Positions 62,383 to 64,000 of a stretch of DNA of 64,000 nt are shown piece after piece. This stretch comes from an uncultured Candidatus Melainabacteria bacterium (GTDB lineage Bacteria > Cyanobacteriota > Vampirovibrionia > Gastranaerophilales > Gastranaerophilaceae), in assembly GCA_934726055.1 (NCBI GenBank), contig CAKVCZ010000002.1, forward strand, positions 90,171 through 154,170. The letters run 5' to 3'. Each line of letters begins with the position of its first letter. Position 1 is the first letter of the stretch. A program made the translations under genes and the position numbers. The notes below the pieces were generated by a model. The model searched no databases. It was not told where the DNA came from and worked only from the letters and a program-made list of their open reading frames with translations.

Positions 62383-62808
62383 ATGAATCCGTATTTGAAG
62401 CAGTATCAAAAAAATGAGGTTGAAACCGCATCTCCTGAAAAAATATTGATTTTATTATATGATGGAGCCATTCAATTTTTAAACAAAGCAAAAATTGCTA
62501 TGGAACAAAAGAATATACCGGAAATTCATAATAATATTATGGGATGTGAAAATATTATATCGGAATTCATTGAAACAATAGATCTTGAAAATGGCGGAGA
62601 GTTTGCGGTAAGATTAAAAGCTTTATATCAATATTTTTATAATACACTTGTTCAAGCCAATTTAAAAAAGGATGAATCCAAAATAGATGAAGTTTTAAGA
62701 CATTTAATTGATTTGAGAGCAACTTGGAAACAAGCTATTGCAATTGCGAACAGTCAAAAAAATGCAGTAGGTTCCGGCTCAGTGTCCAGTGCAGATTATG
62801 AAGGTTAA
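62383..62808 (+). CDS. fliS: flagellar export chaperone FliS, 141 aa
   Basis: Binds flagellin C-termini to block early polymerisation. MNPYLKQYQKNEVETASPEKILILLYDGAIQFLN is the FliS signature, with the helical body and motif NNIMGCENIISEFIETID. The site GAGGTAAG precedes the ATG. Third position in a FlaG-like, FliS, FliT-like cluster. Presence implies a flagellated cell; flagellin itself is outside the window. Confidence 0.95.
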   Translation: MNPYLKQYQKNEVETASPEKILILLYDGAIQFLNKAKIAMEQKNIPEIHNNIMGCENIISEFIETIDLENGGEFAVRLKALYQYFYNTLVQANLKKDESKIDEVLRHLIDLRATWKQAIAIANSQKNAVGSGSVSSADYEG

Positions 62809-62809
62809 A

Positions 62810-63181
62810 ATGTCTAAACAGTTTGAACAGTTAGAAATTTTATATAAACAAATTTTGGCTACATCTCTTGAAATTAAATCTTTAATAGATAGAGAAATGT
62901 ATGACGAAGCTGTTTTTAAAGAAGCTCATAAATCCCAATTGATTTCAAAGGTTGCTTTTTTGAAAAAGCAATTAGTGTTTAGCGAATCAGAAAAAGAAAT
63001 TATTGAAAAATACAGAGAAGAAATAAAAACTCAAGAAAACGAGAATATGGAAAAGCTTGAAGCTTTACGTTCTGATGTTTTAATAAAATTAAAAGCATCA
63101 CAGGCAAAAGAAAAAGTTAATAATGTATATGATCAAATTGAGCCGGAAAGCGGTACGATTATAGATTATACAAGCGATTAA
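62810..63181 (+). CDS. FliT-like small helical protein, 123 aa
   Basis: Start ATG 62810 is 1 base after the fliS stop, with GAAGG upstream; an earlier frame from 62789 lies within fliS. The product is all helical and charged (EQLEILYKQILATSLEIKSLI, KKQLVFSESEKEIIEKYREEI). Position directly after fliS and size resemble FliT, the chaperone for the filament cap FliD, but sequence similarity is not decisive. It overlaps the convergent menG gene by 4 bases. Confidence 0.55.
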   Translation: MSKQFEQLEILYKQILATSLEIKSLIDREMYDEAVFKEAHKSQLISKVAFLKKQLVFSESEKEIIEKYREEIKTQENENMEKLEALRSDVLIKLKASQAKEKVNNVYDQIEPESGTIIDYTSD

Positions 63182-63843
63182 TTATTTTCGTTTGACTTAT
63201 TGCAAATTAAAAGAACAATTGTTCCAAACATAAAACTTTTTTCTTTAACTTTTTTTAATTTATATTTATCAAAAATTTTTATAATTTCTTGCCTGTTGAA
63301 GAATTCGAGTTTAGATTTAACCAAATATTTGTATGCAGAATTATCTTTGCAAAAAAGCTTTGCGGATATTTTTACAATATTATCAAAAATAAAATTTGCT
63401 AAAATGTTAGAGTTATCAAATTCTAAATAAACAAATTGTCCGTTTGGTTTAAGCACACGATGAATTTCTCTAAGTGCAGCCTCATAATTTTCAATGTTTC
63501 TAAAACCAAAGCTTATTGTAACTGCATCAAAGCTATTGTCTTCAAATGGTAAATTTGTGCAATCACCTTCAATAAATTCAATATCAGGATGTTTCTTTTT
63601 TGCAATTTCAAGCATTTTTGGTGAAAAATCGAGTCCGATAACTTCACATTTTTTATGTAGTAATTTTGCTATATCTCCTGTTCCTGTACATAAATCTAAC
63701 ACTTTACCTTGAAATTTGCAGTTATCGACGGCAAGTCTTTTGACTAATTTGTGCGTACCCAAAGATATGATATTGTTTGCAGTATCATAAAAGTTTGAAA
63801 TGTTGTCGAACATATTTTTAATTTTTGTCGGGTTTTTGTCCAT
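63178..63843 (-). CDS. menG: demethylmenaquinone/ubiquinone methyltransferase, 221 aa
   Basis: SAM-dependent C-methyltransferase finishing menaquinone (or ubiquinone) synthesis. Motif I VLDLCTGTGDIAKLL (about 48-62), VIGLDFSPKMLEIAKKKHP, FIEGDCTNLPFEDNSFDAVTISFGFRNIENY (family signature) and the end MFGTIVLLICNK. The start MDKNPTKIKNMFDNIS matches the family. Suggests a respiratory quinone, or a remnant pathway, in an otherwise fermentative gene set. No other quinone genes are near. Confidence 0.93.
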   Translation of the reverse strand: MDKNPTKIKNMFDNISNFYDTANNIISLGTHKLVKRLAVDNCKFQGKVLDLCTGTGDIAKLLHKKCEVIGLDFSPKMLEIAKKKHPDIEFIEGDCTNLPFEDNSFDAVTISFGFRNIENYEAALREIHRVLKPNGQFVYLEFDNSNILANFIFDNIVKISAKLFCKDNSAYKYLVKSKLEFFNRQEIIKIFDKYKLKKVKEKSFMFGTIVLLICNKSNENN

Positions 63844-63968
63844 AAATTGTAATAAAAAAGTTTAAAATAGATTGTAAATATATTTTAACATGTATTGTAT
63901 AAAAATTAAAGAAACAATAAAAAATACCGTAAAACATGATGTAATAAGTTATATAAAGGTTTTCGCGT

Positions 63969-64000
63969 ATGGGAATGTCAGCATCACAAGCAAGGTTATT
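63969..64000 (+). CDS. start of a gene cut by the window end
   Basis: ATG 63969 opens MGMSASQARL and continues past 64000. AAAGG lies about 9 bases upstream. The (M)GMxASQARxL N-terminus resembles, from memory, proteins of this lineage that are of unknown function, possibly filament or hook related. Too little sequence for a call. Confidence 0.4.
   Translation, partial: MGMSASQARL

Noticed and set aside
1..64000. tRNA genes, rRNA genes, transposases, integrases or attachment sites
   Set aside because: I looked for T-loop (GGTTCRANYCC) patterns and for IS-type inverted repeats or DDE/tyrosine recombinase motifs and saw none; a covariance-model scan would be decisive.

Overview
The window is AT-rich, gene-dense bacterial chromosome with a standard genetic code (TAA, TAG and TGA all end recognisable genes). 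The gene set indicates a Gram-negative-type envelope (kdsA for KDO/LPS, a TolC-type efflux channel, an AsmA-like giant protein, TonB-C-like periplasmic proteins), flagella (FlaG-like protein, fliS, a FliT-like protein), type IV pilin-like protein and an anaerobic/fermentative metabolism (pyruvate phosphate dikinase, FeFe-hydrogenase-like sensor). This combination, the base composition and the style of the lineage-specific proteins suggest a gut-type Vampirovibrionia/Melainabacteria (Gastranaerophilales); that assignment is inference from memory, not a search.

Layout. 1-7.3 kb: lineage-specific proteins, an orphan NarL-type response regulator, proC, the rpmH-rnpA pair followed by an unknown gene, a tandem triplication of a secreted TonB-C-like protein in which two copies carry the same in-frame TGA, a palindromic 14-bp repeat array, a broken lipase-like gene and rpsU. 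7.3-18.4 kb: AsmA-like protein and tsaD divergent from obgE across a perfect 26-bp palindrome that contains both start codons, then a coiled-coil protein, coaD, dnaK, two small conserved proteins and rplT-rpmI. 18.4-30 kb: a 1517-residue coiled-coil protein, cutA, a zinc-metallopeptidase-like protein, an M16-like protein without catalytic residues, a doubly frameshifted membrane glycosyltransferase-like gene, and ppdK. 30-40.5 kb: small proteins, a dolichol-phosphate-mannose-synthase-like GT2, RNase P RNA (rnpB), mscS-rlmH, a complete MarR-regulated tripartite efflux operon with a perfect operator-like palindrome, and a hydrogenase/chemoreceptor fusion. 40.6-49.3 kb: kdsA, MBL hydrolase, pheS, a Q/N-rich repeat protein, uvrB and unknown proteins. 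49.4-64 kb: PilZ protein, TPR protein, prepilin-like protein, secA, ychF, mgtE, argS, asparaginase II, a GspE-N-like protein, the FlaG/FliS/FliT-like cluster, menG/ubiE and the start of one more gene.

No tRNA, rRNA other than none seen, CRISPR array, integrase or insertion sequence was recognised. The most notable items are the FeFe-hydrogenase-like/MCP fusion, the symmetric probably leaderless tsaD/obgE start region, the duplicated stop-interrupted secreted proteins, and the Q/N-rich in-frame tandem repeat protein.
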